Positions 18,401-25,464 of a stretch of 64,000 bases of DNA are shown here, in pieces. Source of the DNA: Arthrobacter_H sp030452125. GTDB taxonomy: Bacteria > Actinomycetota > Actinomycetes > Actinomycetales > Micrococcaceae. The notes under the pieces are model-generated. The model was not told where the DNA came from. It did no database searches and saw nothing but the letters and a program-made list of their open reading frames with translations. The DNA lies in NCBI GenBank assembly GCA_052379645.1, contig JBQSYU010000003.1. One strand, written 5' to 3'. The position numbers and the translations under genes are program-made. Every line of letters begins with the position of its first letter. Position 1 is the stretch's first letter.

Positions 18401-19099
18401 GGCGTTGGTGAGCAGGGCGGGGACGTGCAGGGCCTGGGCCGTACGCAGCATCCGGATGGAATGCGCCGTGCTGAGCCGCTCACCGGGGGTGTTCATATGG
18501 GTGACCAGCTCCAGGCACACCACGTCCCGGCCCACCGCCTGCAGCCATCCGGCCAGCGCGGTCCTGGCGCGCGGGAGTTCACGACGCAGGGCCGCCTGTC
18601 CGACGTCGGAATCCGGTCCCAGCAGGACCTTCAGCACCGTGCCGGCCTCCGGGTCGGTGGCGCAGGCGGCCAGCTCCGCGTGGGTCACCCCGACCGGTTT
18701 GCGTCCGCTGACGCCCCGGTGCGCCGAGGTTCCCTCATGGGCCAGGGAGACCAGTCGGCAGAGGGCACGGTACCCGGCCCCGTCGCAGTGTCCTTTGGCC
18801 AGCACGACGATCCGCCCCTGCACCTGGGGCCCCGGACGCCCCCGGGCGGCATGCCCCGGAGGAGGACGGGGGTCATCGGCCGCGGGGCCCAGCACGGCAA
18901 GGTTCACCCCGAGGATCGGATCCAGCCCGGTGTCCCGACAGGCCTTGAGGTGTTTGACGGCCCCATACAGGCCATCGCGTTCGGTGGTGGCCAGCGCGTC
19001 GGCCCCCTCGGAGGCAGCCCTCAGGGCCAGGTCCTGCGGCCAGGAGACCCCGTAATGGGCACTGAACGCAGAAGCCACGTTCAGATGGGTAAAAGTCAT
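15470..19099 (-). CDS. dnaE2: Error-prone DNA polymerase DnaE2 (ImuC)
   Basis: 1209 aa, slightly long for the family. It has an N-terminal PHP domain (MTFTHLNVASAFSAHYGVSW, then the ALATTERDGLYG segment) and the polymerase core with the catalytic acidic motif PDIDIDVESAER. Further core segments include DPMGMLKLDVLG and FGFCKAHGAAFAVPTYQSAWLKAHHP (split here). A C-terminal OB fold follows. DnaE2 makes damage-induced, mutagenic DNA synthesis with ImuA' and ImuB. Its ATG overlaps the DUF6504 stop (ATGA). No imuA or imuB gene is next to it. Two LexA-like boxes precede the pair, which fits SOS control. Confidence 0.95.
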   Translation of the reverse strand: MTFTHLNVASAFSAHYGVSWPQDLALRAASEGADALATTERDGLYGAVKHLKACRDTGLDPILGVNLAVLGPAADDPRPPPGHAARGRPGPQVQGRIVVLAKGHCDGAGYRALCRLVSLAHEGTSAHRGVSGRKPVGVTHAELAACATDPEAGTVLKVLLGPDSDVGQAALRRELPRARTALAGWLQAVGRDVVCLELVTHMNTPGERLSTAHSIRMLRTAQALHVPALLTNAVRYAVPDGAATADVLDSARALSSLETLRDLQPNGQGWLKSPGRMHALAREIAREAGEGKVAGELLGNTAAMADWARMDPVDDAGWGIPVVPEASVIGISGHPDAELAARCEAGITRLIPQDAASRTLRDRLAMELETISDLGFSTYFLTVAEVSSMITTLGVRNAARGSGASSLVNFLLGISHVNPLAHDLLFERFLSRERTTLPDIDIDVESAERHRVYEHIFERFGSGRVTLMSMQNGYRARGAVRDAGQALGMGDGDLDVIAKQLWRFSASNFREALEEKPELRPFAERMGAEKQLDLLVDLTERLDRLPRHISMHPCGVILGDNTLLDRTPVQPSGLGLAMSQFDKHDMDPMGMLKLDVLGVRMQSAMAHAVSEVVRIHGDGEAVARAGAHPRTPDGELPEYLDSDGTIDLQRVPLDDEPTFELICTTDTLGCFQIESPGQRELIGKLAPRRFNDIIIDISLFRPGPMQSNMVKPYLENRHGFAVESYPHPDLKPALAETHGVTVFHEQVLRIFDVMTGCGLAKADVYRRLLGNEQAEPRVEELYRSRALARGYPLAVIDEVWTTLKAFGSFGFCKAHGAAFAVPTYQSAWLKAHHPEAFLAGIWEHDPGMYPKRLLVAEARRMGIPILPLDINNSDASYRVERMKGLLPPATVPPVYRAPGTMPAGRLGIRLSLSGIHGVSGTEVKRVVAGRPYDSLADVRDRSGLSRSSLRTFAALGAFDSLQKAAGRGNRADLMLHLTARTAKTLPPRHRPIPGQLSLPMGDVELGGLAVGEAEQSMEETVRTELDLMSVDVSGHLMSSHAPILGKLGATHAEDLLGLRNGTEVLVAGVRVATQTPPMRGGRRVVFISLDDGTGCVDCTFFHEAQQNSGPLLFSTRLLLVHGITRRTGPRGITLQALQAWDLADQATLPGPGHLNDPNRVSDKRPPATAKTATSGEDTSLLAIRMQDEGLDNRLPGELPEGWPEFDVGS

Positions 19100-19407
19100 G
19101 CGCTCTCCAGCAGGGCATCGTGGATCCGGATGAGCCGCCAGCGCCCGCTCTCCACGTCACGGGAGACCTCGAAGGTCAGTAGCGGCCCCTTGCCGGCGAG
19201 TCTGACCTGGAGCCGCCAGATCTCGTGGTCCACGAGTCCCGGGCCGCGACCGCGTTCGGCGCGGACCTCTTCGGCCCACCAGCGACGGCGTTCAAACCAG
19301 CGCACGGGGTCGGCGGCAACACGGTATTCCCGCCCCTGCCACCGCATCCGCAAGGGTAGCCCCGCGGTACTGCATTCCACGTCGACTGACTGGGTGAAAA
19401 GCCCCAT
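19096..19407 (-). CDS. DUF6504 family protein, partner of dnaE2
   Basis: 103 aa from the ATG at 19407, which has GGAGG six bases upstream. A longer open frame upstream has no support. The core RMRWQGREYRVAADPVRWFE, RRWWAEEVRAE and EIWRLQVRL...FEVSRDVESGRWRLIRIHD matches the small protein usually found between imuB and dnaE2 in actinobacteria. Its function is not known; a role in the mutasome is inferred from this conserved position. Here it is first in the operon, because imuA and imuB are missing. Confidence 0.8.
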   Translation of the reverse strand: MGLFTQSVDVECSTAGLPLRMRWQGREYRVAADPVRWFERRRWWAEEVRAERGRGPGLVDHEIWRLQVRLAGKGPLLTFEVSRDVESGRWRLIRIHDALLESA

Positions 19408-19502
19408 CTGATACCTCCAAATCGCCCCGGACGACGGCATTGGTCCCGGAGCCCTACACGATGGGAGGGGCCGCGAAACTGCCTGTGCACGACGACCACT
19501 CC

Positions 19503-19530
19503 ATTCTATTCGAAACTTTGTACTAAGCAA
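19503..19530 (-). promoter_or_regulatory. Promoter of the DUF6504-dnaE2 operon
   Basis: -35 TTGCTT (19525-19530) and -10 TAGAAT (19503-19508) with a 16-bp spacer on the minus strand. The spacer is occupied by LexA-like box 1, so a repressor bound there would block RNA polymerase. Confidence 0.55.
19510..19525. promoter_or_regulatory. LexA-like SOS box 1
   Basis: TCGAAACTTTGTACTA compares with the actinobacterial consensus TCGAAC-N4-GTTCGA (9 of 12 fixed positions). It lies inside the spacer of the operon promoter, 103 bp before the DUF6504 start. Confidence 0.6.
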
Positions 19531-19538
19531 GATCAGAC

Positions 19539-19554
19539 TAGAAAGTATGTACGA
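19539..19554. promoter_or_regulatory. LexA-like SOS box 2
   Basis: TAGAAAGTATGTACGA shares GAAA--T-TGTAC with box 1. It is centred 29 bp away, just upstream of the -35 element. Two related boxes in tandem make a chance match less likely. Confidence 0.55.
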
Positions 19555-19557
19555 CAC

Positions 19558-19777
19558 TTTGGGTCTCGTGGGTGGAGGTATCCGTTGGTGGTGCTGATCG
19601 AAGGCTGCTGCCCCCGAGGTTCAAGCCCACTCGCAGGGCCGTCTCGAACCGGTCCGGGGAACCTCCTGCATGCCGAAGCTAGTGCGCGCAGCAGGCAACA
19701 GGCCCCCGAAAAAGGGCACAGCAACGTCGTCCAGATGATTCGGGAGGAACCTGCTGTTCACCAGGCAGGCAGCCGCG
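19558..19777. other. Gene-free stretch between the dnaE2 promoter region and a GNAT gene
   Basis: About 220 bp downstream of the GNAT gene and upstream of the SOS boxes. I see no convincing coding frame, tRNA or strong hairpin in it. Confidence 0.4.
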
Positions 19778-20353
19778 TCAGGGCCTTCCTTCTCCAGGCA
19801 GGAGCGAGAACAGCACCATGTCATGGCGTTCGCCGGATCGTGCCGTTTTGGAGCGTTGGAGCCCTTCGCGGGTGAACCCGGCATTGAGTGCCACCTTTTG
19901 GGAGCCGATGTTTGCCGATGCGGCCTCGAGGCTCACCCGTTGGGCGCCCAGCTCTTCTATTGCCCACCGGGTCACTGCCCTGGCTGCGGCAGTGGCCACC
20001 CCGCGACCGCGCGCCCATGGGGCCACCCAATACCCCACTTCCACCGTGGAGTTGGCCGGATCGACATCAACCAGTCCACAAGAGGCGAGTACGGCATCCG
20101 TCGTTTCATCGACCACGGCAAAAGGTGCTCCGGTCCGTTCGTTCCAGGTCATTGCGGAGTGATCCGCAAATGAGGCCGCGTGCTCCTGCGTGTATGGATG
20201 CGGCACGGTCGTCCAGCGGATGATTTCGGGGTCCTGGCACGCCCGGTGAATCGATTCCGTATCCCCGCGGCTCCAGGGACGCAAGATGATCCCTTCCCCG
20301 CCGTCCGTCGAGCCCCTCAGGATCGGGGGTGTTTCGTTCCACGCCAAAGTCAT
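19778..20353 (-). CDS. RimJ/RimL-type GNAT acetyltransferase
   Basis: 191 aa from the ATG at 20353. It shows ILRPWSRGDTESI at the start of the fold, EVGYWVAPWARGRGVATAA as the acetyl-CoA loop and RVSLEAASANIGSQKVALNAGF as the last conserved segment. Relatives acetylate protein N-termini, antibiotics or small molecules; the target here is unknown. The frame opens further upstream. The chosen start has a near-consensus TATGAT ending seven bases before it, a leaderless arrangement, and no start here has a good Shine-Dalgarno. Confidence 0.85.
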   Translation of the reverse strand: MTLAWNETPPILRGSTDGGEGIILRPWSRGDTESIHRACQDPEIIRWTTVPHPYTQEHAASFADHSAMTWNERTGAPFAVVDETTDAVLASCGLVDVDPANSTVEVGYWVAPWARGRGVATAAARAVTRWAIEELGAQRVSLEAASANIGSQKVALNAGFTREGLQRSKTARSGERHDMVLFSLLPGEGRP

Positions 20354-20366
20354 GGTGAACATCATA
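20354..20366 (-). promoter_or_regulatory. Leaderless-type -10 element before the GNAT gene
   Basis: TATGAT (20361-20366, minus strand) ends seven bases before the ATG at 20353. It is the closest match to TATAAT among the leaderless-type promoters here and decides the start codon. Confidence 0.5.
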
Positions 20367-20422
20367 GGGGACCCCGCTTTTGAGCAATCGGCCACTGATG
20401 GTTGGTCCGTTCCCACCCCGGA

Positions 20423-21187
20423 TTACTCCGCGAAAAGATCCTCGACCGGCTCGATGAGTTCGGGGCCGTTGTTCCGCACGTTGCCCACGGCGGAGCCGAC
20501 TTCACGGAGGGACCAGCCACCGGCGACCTCATGGGCTTCGTCCCTGACCTGTTCGACCAGTGGGCCGGCTTCCCGGTCGCCGGGGTTCAACCATTCGGAC
20601 ATCGCCGCCCGGTCCAGGGGAATGGGCAGCCGGTCGTGCAGGCCGTGCAGCTCGTCGAGTACTTCGGATTCGCCCGTTTCCTCGGGTGAGGCCATCGTGA
20701 GGATGCTGCAGCTGAGCAGCCAACGTTCCGGATCGTCCTCCGCCTTCGTGGGATCCTTCCACCATTCGTAGATGCCGGCGAAGAAGATCAGCGAGTCGTC
20801 TTCCCGGTGCACGAAATACGGACGCTTGGAAGCGGTCTTGCCCGTCCCGGACTTCTTCCACTCGTAGTATCCCTCGACGGGGACGGCACAGCGGCGGGCC
20901 TTGATGGCGGCGCGGAAGGTGGGTTTCTCCAGGACCGTTTCGCTGCGGGCGTTGAAGGCCCTGACCCCCACCGAGGGGTCCTTGGCCCAGCTGGGGACCA
21001 GACCCCATTTAGCCACATGCACCTGCCGGACGACTTCATCGTCCAGGAGTCGCTCCAAGACGATCGGCACATCGGTGGTCGGGGCGACGTTCCATGATTT
21101 GCGCAGTTGCAGCGCGTCATCTGCTTCCGCTTCGGCTTCGGCCACCAGATCGCCGATGGCCCGGGCCATTACGTATCGTCCGCACAT
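20423..21187 (-). CDS. SOS response-associated peptidase-fold protein (HMCES/YedK, SRAP domain)
   Basis: 254 aa. The catalytic Cys2 directly follows Met1 (MCGRYVM); removal of Met exposes the Cys that forms a thiazolidine crosslink with abasic sites in single-stranded DNA. Other SRAP landmarks are WNVAPTT, WGLVPSWAKDP, FNARSET, RCAVPVEGYYEW with the active-site Glu, and the late HDRLPIPL with its conserved His. It protects abasic DNA from error-prone processing, fitting its place near dnaE2. It is divergent from mycoredoxin with only 17 bp between start codons. Confidence 0.94.
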   Translation of the reverse strand: MCGRYVMARAIGDLVAEAEAEADDALQLRKSWNVAPTTDVPIVLERLLDDEVVRQVHVAKWGLVPSWAKDPSVGVRAFNARSETVLEKPTFRAAIKARRCAVPVEGYYEWKKSGTGKTASKRPYFVHREDDSLIFFAGIYEWWKDPTKAEDDPERWLLSCSILTMASPEETGESEVLDELHGLHDRLPIPLDRAAMSEWLNPGDREAGPLVEQVRDEAHEVAGGWSLREVGSAVGNVRNNGPELIEPVEDLFAE

Positions 21188-21204
21188 GGAATAAGGATCT
21201 CATA

Positions 21205-21492
21205 GTGCCGGTTGTGCTGGATATGACTGATTTGAAGACCGAGGAATACATCCCCGAAGCCGGGGCCGTCACCATGTTCACCACCTCCTGGTGCGGATAC
21301 TGCAGGAACCTGAAGAAGGCCATGGACGCCGATGGCATCTCCTACCGGGAGGTCAACATCGAGGACGTCGCGGGAACCGCCGAGATCGTCGAGGAGTTCA
21401 ACGGCGGTAACCAGACGGTCCCCACCTTGATCTTCTCCGATGGTTCGGCCGTCACGAACCCCCGAATTGAACAGGTGCGCGAGCGTCTCTAG
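21205..21492 (+). CDS. Mycoredoxin (glutaredoxin-like)
   Basis: 95 aa from the GTG at 21205, which has AAGGA seven bases upstream; an ATG six codons later lacks one. A compact thioredoxin fold has the redox motif CGYC (Cys30 and Cys33) in TMFTTSWCGYC. NGGNQTVPTLIFSDGS contains the cis-Pro loop, and the C-terminal TNPRIEQV completes it. It closely resembles Mycobacterium Mrx1, which reduces mycothiol mixed disulfides. A strong terminator separates it from the mycothiol-dependent dehydrogenase that follows. Confidence 0.92.
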   Translation: MPVVLDMTDLKTEEYIPEAGAVTMFTTSWCGYCRNLKKAMDADGISYREVNIEDVAGTAEIVEEFNGGNQTVPTLIFSDGSAVTNPRIEQVRERL

Positions 21493-21510
21493 CGGCTCTA
21501 TGACAGGATG

Positions 21511-21549
21511 AAAGGTGCCCGCGGTTTTTCCGCGTGGGCACCTTTTTTC
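21511..21549 (+). terminator. Rho-independent terminator after mycoredoxin
   Basis: A long stem (AAAGGTGCCC with an inner GCGG/CCGC pair) is followed by TTTTTT. This is one of the clearest intrinsic terminators in the window. Confidence 0.9.
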
Positions 21550-21594
21550 TGAATTGGATGGGCCGTGCTGGACACGGCCGAGAGGATGGAAACC

Positions 21595-22680
21595 ATGGCA
21601 CAAAAGGTCAAGGCTGTAGTCGTCAAGGCCAAGGACGCACCGGTGGAAATCGAGACGATCGTCGTTCCGGATCCCGGTCCCGGCGAAGCGGTCGTGGACA
21701 TCCTCACCTGCGGGGTCTGTCACACCGACCTGCACTATAAGCTCGGCGGCATCGGCGACGAGTATCCGTACCTGCTCGGACACGAGGCCACAGGCGTCGT
21801 GAGCCAGCTCGGGGAAGGCGTGACCAACGTCGAGGTCGGCGATCGCGTCGTCTTGAACTGGCGGGCCGTCTGCGGCGAATGCCGGGCCTGCGCCAAGGGC
21901 CAGCCGCAGTACTGCTTCGATACAGCCAACGCCGATCAGCCGATGACCCTCGAAGATGGCACGGAGCTCTCCCCCGCGCTGGGCATCGGGGCCTTCGCGG
22001 AGAAGACCCTGGTTGCCGCCGGCCAATGCACCAAGGTCGATGACGACGTCGATCCAGCTGCCGTGGGCCTGCTGGGCTGCGGCATCATGGCCGGTATTGG
22101 TGCGGCGATCAACACCGGGGAGGTCAAGCGCGGCGAATCCGTCGCGGTCATCGGGTGCGGAGGGGTCGGCATCGCCGCCATCGCCGGCGCGAAGCTGGCC
22201 GGTGCCACCACGATCATCGCCGTGGACATCGATCAGTCCAAGGTCGACATGGCCGTCGAGCTCGGAGCCACGCACGGGATCAACTCCAAGGAGAAGGACC
22301 CGGTAGAAGCCATCAAGGCACTGACCGGTGGCTTCGGCGCCGATCTCGTCATCGAGGCCGTCGGGCGTCCGGAAACCTATCGGCAGGCCTTCTACGCCCG
22401 TGACCTGGCCGGCCGCGTGGTTCTGGTCGGCGTTCCGACGCCGGAGATGAAACTCGAGTTGCCGCTGGCCGATGTCTTCGGCGGTGGCGGTTCACTGAAG
22501 TCCTCCTGGTACGGCGATTGCCTGCCCTCCCGCGACTTCCCCATGTTGGTCGAACAATACAAGCTCGGACGACTGGATCTGGATGCGTTCGTCACCGAAC
22601 GCATCGGTCTGGGGGACATCGAGGCTGCCTTCGAGAAGATGCATGACGGCACCGTGCTGCGTTCGGTGGTGGAGCTCTAA
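21595..22680 (+). CDS. S-(hydroxymethyl)mycothiol dehydrogenase / S-nitrosomycothiol reductase
   Basis: 361 aa from ATG (MAQKVKAVVVKAKD), with AGAGG nine bases upstream. It is a zinc-dependent class III-type alcohol dehydrogenase. The catalytic zinc site is in CGVCHTDLHY and GHEATG; the structural zinc site has four Cys in CGECRACAKGQPQYC. The NAD-binding GCGGVG begins the Rossmann fold. It oxidises the formaldehyde-mycothiol adduct to S-formylmycothiol and can reduce S-nitrosomycothiol (MscR activity). The stop overlaps the next start (TAATG), so the MBL-fold protein is translationally coupled. Confidence 0.93.
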   Translation: MAQKVKAVVVKAKDAPVEIETIVVPDPGPGEAVVDILTCGVCHTDLHYKLGGIGDEYPYLLGHEATGVVSQLGEGVTNVEVGDRVVLNWRAVCGECRACAKGQPQYCFDTANADQPMTLEDGTELSPALGIGAFAEKTLVAAGQCTKVDDDVDPAAVGLLGCGIMAGIGAAINTGEVKRGESVAVIGCGGVGIAAIAGAKLAGATTIIAVDIDQSKVDMAVELGATHGINSKEKDPVEAIKALTGGFGADLVIEAVGRPETYRQAFYARDLAGRVVLVGVPTPEMKLELPLADVFGGGGSLKSSWYGDCLPSRDFPMLVEQYKLGRLDLDAFVTERIGLGDIEAAFEKMHDGTVLRSVVEL

Positions 22681-23312
22681 TGCCGGCACAGATCGAAAAC
22701 CTGGTGACCTCCGGAACGTTCAGCCTCGACGGCGGGACCTGGGATGTGGACAACAACGTATGGATCATCGGTGATGAAGCCGAAGTCCTCGTGATCGATC
22801 CGGCGCATAAGCCGGCAGCGATCGTTGAAGCAGTCGGTGGCCGCAAGGTCACCGCCGTGCTGCTCACCCATGGGCACGACGACCACATCCGCTATGCCCG
22901 CGATTTCGCCGAAATGGTCAACGCCCCGATCTACATGAATCCCGAGGACCAGATGCTCTGGGAAGACGTGTTCCCGGGGACGACGCCGGATGAACGCATT
23001 GCCGATGGCGATACCTTCGACATCGCCGGCACCACGTTGCGGGCCATCCACACCCCCGGCCACTCCCCCGGTTCCACCTGCTTCTACGCCGAGGAGCTGG
23101 ACACGCTCTTCTCCGGGGACACGCTGTTCAGCGGCGGGCCCGGGGCCACCGGTCGCAGCTATTCCAGTTACAAGACGATCGTGGAATCCATCCGCGACCG
23201 GCTGCTGGTGCTGCCGCCGAACACCATCGTGAACACCGGGCACGGCGACGCCACCAGCGTCGCCGCCGAAGCCCCGCAGTTGCAGGAGTGGCTGGACCAG
23301 ATCGAGGAATAA
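22680..23312 (+). CDS. Metallo-beta-lactamase-fold hydrolase coupled to the mycothiol dehydrogenase
   Basis: 210 aa. The metal motif THGHDDH (about residues 62-68) fits HxHxDH, followed by IHTPGHSPGS, LFSGDTLFSGG and NTGHGD, so all ligands of a two-metal glyoxalase II-type site are present. The same pair (dehydrogenase then MBL protein) is conserved in mycobacteria. A role as S-formylmycothiol hydrolase finishing formaldehyde detoxification is plausible but is an inference from position. It ends 37 bases before a strong hairpin. Confidence 0.88.
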   Translation: MPAQIENLVTSGTFSLDGGTWDVDNNVWIIGDEAEVLVIDPAHKPAAIVEAVGGRKVTAVLLTHGHDDHIRYARDFAEMVNAPIYMNPEDQMLWEDVFPGTTPDERIADGDTFDIAGTTLRAIHTPGHSPGSTCFYAEELDTLFSGDTLFSGGPGATGRSYSSYKTIVESIRDRLLVLPPNTIVNTGHGDATSVAAEAPQLQEWLDQIEE

Positions 23313-23349
23313 CCAACAACGGCAGGCCGGCAGGCCCGCCGACGAAGAC

Positions 23350-23394
23350 AGCGCGTGGCGGGAATCCCCAGGGGTTCCCGCCACGCGCTTTTTC
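23350..23394 (+). terminator. Rho-independent terminator after the MBL-fold gene
   Basis: A perfect 15-bp stem (23350-23364 with 23375-23389) with a ten-base loop is followed by TTTTT. It sits between convergent transcription units. Confidence 0.9.
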
Positions 23395-23410
23395 ACCGGT
23401 CGCCCTGGTC

Positions 23411-23902
23411 CTAGGCTCCTGTTTGACGCCGCAGTAACCGGTGTCGGCGGGCCAAGCTCCCCAGCGGAACCACTTCCCCTTCCGGCCCGGCAGCCGCCGA
23501 AGCCGGACGCATCGATCGGGCGGAGGAGGCCCTGAACGGGACCGGCACGACCTGGAGCACGTTGATGATTCCCTCGTATCGCAGGATGGCTTCGGTCAGT
23601 TCGATGCTGTGGGCATAGCGGCGCAGCAGCAGGCCCTGGCCTTCGCCCAAGCTCGTCGACCCCGGTTCCAGTCGGAGGGAACCGGCCAGGACGGTGGCGA
23701 TCAGTTCATGCAGGATCCGGTGTCCGAGCGAAAATCCCATCTCGCGGATGATCAGCTCCGGTTGCTGGATCCCGGTCAACCCCACCGTGTAGGCCACCGG
23801 GACCCCGCGGCGTCCGATGGCGTGTTCAATGAACCAGTCCCCCGGCCGAGGCGCCCCGGTTCCGTCGAGCCCCCTGGCCGTAATGCTGCAGCTCCTGCAC
23901 AT
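23411..23902 (-). CDS. DUF4262 domain protein
   Basis: 163 aa from the ATG of MCRSCSITARG, with AAGGAGG four bases upstream. The MCxxC start, the VAYTVGLTGIQQPELIIREMGF core and the helical segment HRILHELIATVLAGS match DUF4262, a family with no established function in which the first Cys pair is typical. The C-terminal 30 residues are basic. A longer frame upstream overlaps the lipoate ligase-like gene out of frame and is not credible. It may be co-transcribed with that gene (gap 151 bp). Confidence 0.7.
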   Translation of the reverse strand: MCRSCSITARGLDGTGAPRPGDWFIEHAIGRRGVPVAYTVGLTGIQQPELIIREMGFSLGHRILHELIATVLAGSLRLEPGSTSLGEGQGLLLRRYAHSIELTEAILRYEGIINVLQVVPVPFRASSARSMRPASAAAGPEGEVVPLGSLARRHRLLRRQTGA

Positions 23903-24053
23903 GATGCCTCCTTGCGACACCGGTCTCCCCGTCGGAGCACCGGTGCCTGGACACCAGCATCGAAGGAGCGGTCCCGGTCCGCGGAAGCGTCGTGCCCTGT
24001 TGTGTACAACGGAGGCCGGGGCGCGCTTGTGGGGGCCGAGTCGGGGGGAAGGC

Positions 24054-24809
24054 CTAACCGACCAGTGGCTGCTGCGGATCAACCACGGTGGTGTGCCGGG
24101 CGTAGGCCTGCAGCAGCGCCTGTTCAACGGCTTCCACCGTGGTTCCAGGAACCAGGTCCTCAGCGGCTCCAGCCGTCGTCGGGTCGAAATCCAATCCCAT
24201 ATCCGCGTAGACGGACTCCAGGACGGCGCGCAGCGGGGCGGAGTCCTCGACGACGAACACACTGGCGAACAACCAGGCACCGGAGACCACGCGTTGGGCG
24301 GTGCCCACGAGTTTGACCGGGGAGGTCGTCCGGGAGCCGGGGCCCGGCCGGCCATGGACGCTGAATTCCCCGGGACAGTATTCCCCGGGGATCTCCCCCA
24401 CCTCGGCCTCGATGCCCAGGTCCCCCAGTGCCCGGGCGTAGAGCTCCCCCAGGATCCTGAAACGGTCCTGATGACCGAGCATCGCTTCCCCCGCGGGTTC
24501 CACATGATCGACGATCAACGTGCCCTGGTGGTAGGCCGCGGCCCGGCCGCCCGCCTTGCGTACCACGGGGGCGAAGCCCAGACGACGAGCCGAAGCGGTG
24601 GCCTGCCCATATCCGGGAAGCCTGATGTCCCGTTGGCCGAAGGCCACGGTGGGTTCGGGTCGGTAGAGACGCAGGGTCGGCCCGCTCTCCCCGTCACGGA
24701 CCCGTTCAAGAAGCCGGATTCCTTCGAGCAGGTCGGATTCGGGGTCCCCGACCGCCTCGGAACGCCACACGGTCAGGGGCTGATGCGCGGTGGGATTCCA
24801 GGAAGTCAT
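24054..24809 (-). CDS. Lipoate-protein ligase A-like / BPL-LPL catalytic domain protein
   Basis: 251 aa. An N-terminal segment with RLYRPEPTVAFGQRDIRLPGY, then PVVRKAGGRAAAYHQGTLIVDH containing the RRxGGG-like motif (RKAGGRA here), then CPGEFSVHGRPG and KLVGTAQRVVSGA carrying the conserved Lys. It should transfer lipoate or octanoate, though the altered Gly loop leaves the substrate open. A TAGAAT ends seven bases before the ATG, so the message is probably leaderless. It is divergent from the uridine kinase-like gene with 45 bp between starts. Confidence 0.82.
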   Translation of the reverse strand: MTSWNPTAHQPLTVWRSEAVGDPESDLLEGIRLLERVRDGESGPTLRLYRPEPTVAFGQRDIRLPGYGQATASARRLGFAPVVRKAGGRAAAYHQGTLIVDHVEPAGEAMLGHQDRFRILGELYARALGDLGIEAEVGEIPGEYCPGEFSVHGRPGPGSRTTSPVKLVGTAQRVVSGAWLFASVFVVEDSAPLRAVLESVYADMGLDFDPTTAGAAEDLVPGTTVEAVEQALLQAYARHTTVVDPQQPLVG

Positions 24810-24822
24810 GGTGTCGATTCTA
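24810..24822 (-). promoter_or_regulatory. Leaderless-type -10 element before the lipoate ligase-like gene
   Basis: TAGAAT (24817-24822, minus strand) ends seven bases before the ATG at 24809. Confidence 0.5.
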
Positions 24823-24841
24823 GTTGTGGGCGGTCCGCATG

Positions 24842-24854
24842 AATAATGGGGGTC
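24842..24854 (+). promoter_or_regulatory. Leaderless-type -10 element before the uridine kinase-like gene
   Basis: AATAAT (24842-24847) ends seven bases before a GTG. It mirrors the promoter on the other strand of this 45-bp gap and favours the GTG over the ATG nine bases earlier. Confidence 0.4.
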
Positions 24855-25451
24855 GTGCCTGAACCAACCCTGACATTGATCCTCCTGGGCGGCTCCTCCG
24901 GATCCGGGAAGTCCTACCTCGCCGAGCGCTATGGCCGCCCGCATATCGAGTTGGATAACTTCTACCGTGAGCTGGCCGAGGATTCCCCGCACAGCCCGCT
25001 GCCCCACACCGCCTACGGCGAGGTCGACTGGGACCATCCCGGAACCTGGAACTGCGACGCCGCGGTCGATTCCGTCCTGCGTCTGCTACGCACCGGCAGC
25101 ATGGAAGTCCCGCATTATTCGATTTCCACATCCAGCTACTCCGGCTATTCCACCGTGACCATGGCCGGCGGTCCCGTCGTGGCCGAAGGGATCTTCGTCG
25201 ATGAGATCCGTGCCCCGCTGATCGACCACGGGGTGGACGTCCGGGCCTACTACATCGACGTCTCCCCGATCACGACGGCGGTACGCCGGTTGGTGCGCGA
25301 TGTCCGGGAACGTCGTAAGCCACTGCCGTTCCTGCTGCGTCGGGGCTGGGCGTTGTACCGGGCCGAGGGCTGGATACGCCGTCGCTATCTGGAGGCCGGA
25401 TTCATTCCGACCCCCAAACCCAGGATCCGTTCGATGCTTGCTGCCGCCTGA
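24855..25451 (+). CDS. Uridine kinase-like P-loop protein
   Basis: 198 aa from the GTG at 24855 (an ATG at 24846 would add three residues). Walker A GGSSGSGKS is near the N-terminus, HIELDNFYRELAED gives the acidic substrate-binding residues and VVAEGIFVDEI resembles the uridine kinase EG motif. The lid region RRLVRDVRERRKP is rich in Arg. Phosphorylation of uridine or a related small molecule with ATP is likely. It converges on the thioesterase gene with 13 bp between stop codons. Confidence 0.8.
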   Translation: MPEPTLTLILLGGSSGSGKSYLAERYGRPHIELDNFYRELAEDSPHSPLPHTAYGEVDWDHPGTWNCDAAVDSVLRLLRTGSMEVPHYSISTSSYSGYSTVTMAGGPVVAEGIFVDEIRAPLIDHGVDVRAYYIDVSPITTAVRRLVRDVRERRKPLPFLLRRGWALYRAEGWIRRRYLEAGFIPTPKPRIRSMLAAA

Positions 25452-25464
25452 GCTGCCCCCCGGA

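Noticed and set aside
19585..19640. T-loop-like GGTTCAAGCC suggesting a tRNA
   Set aside because: The flanking bases do not pair into a T stem and no acceptor or anticodon arm can be drawn.
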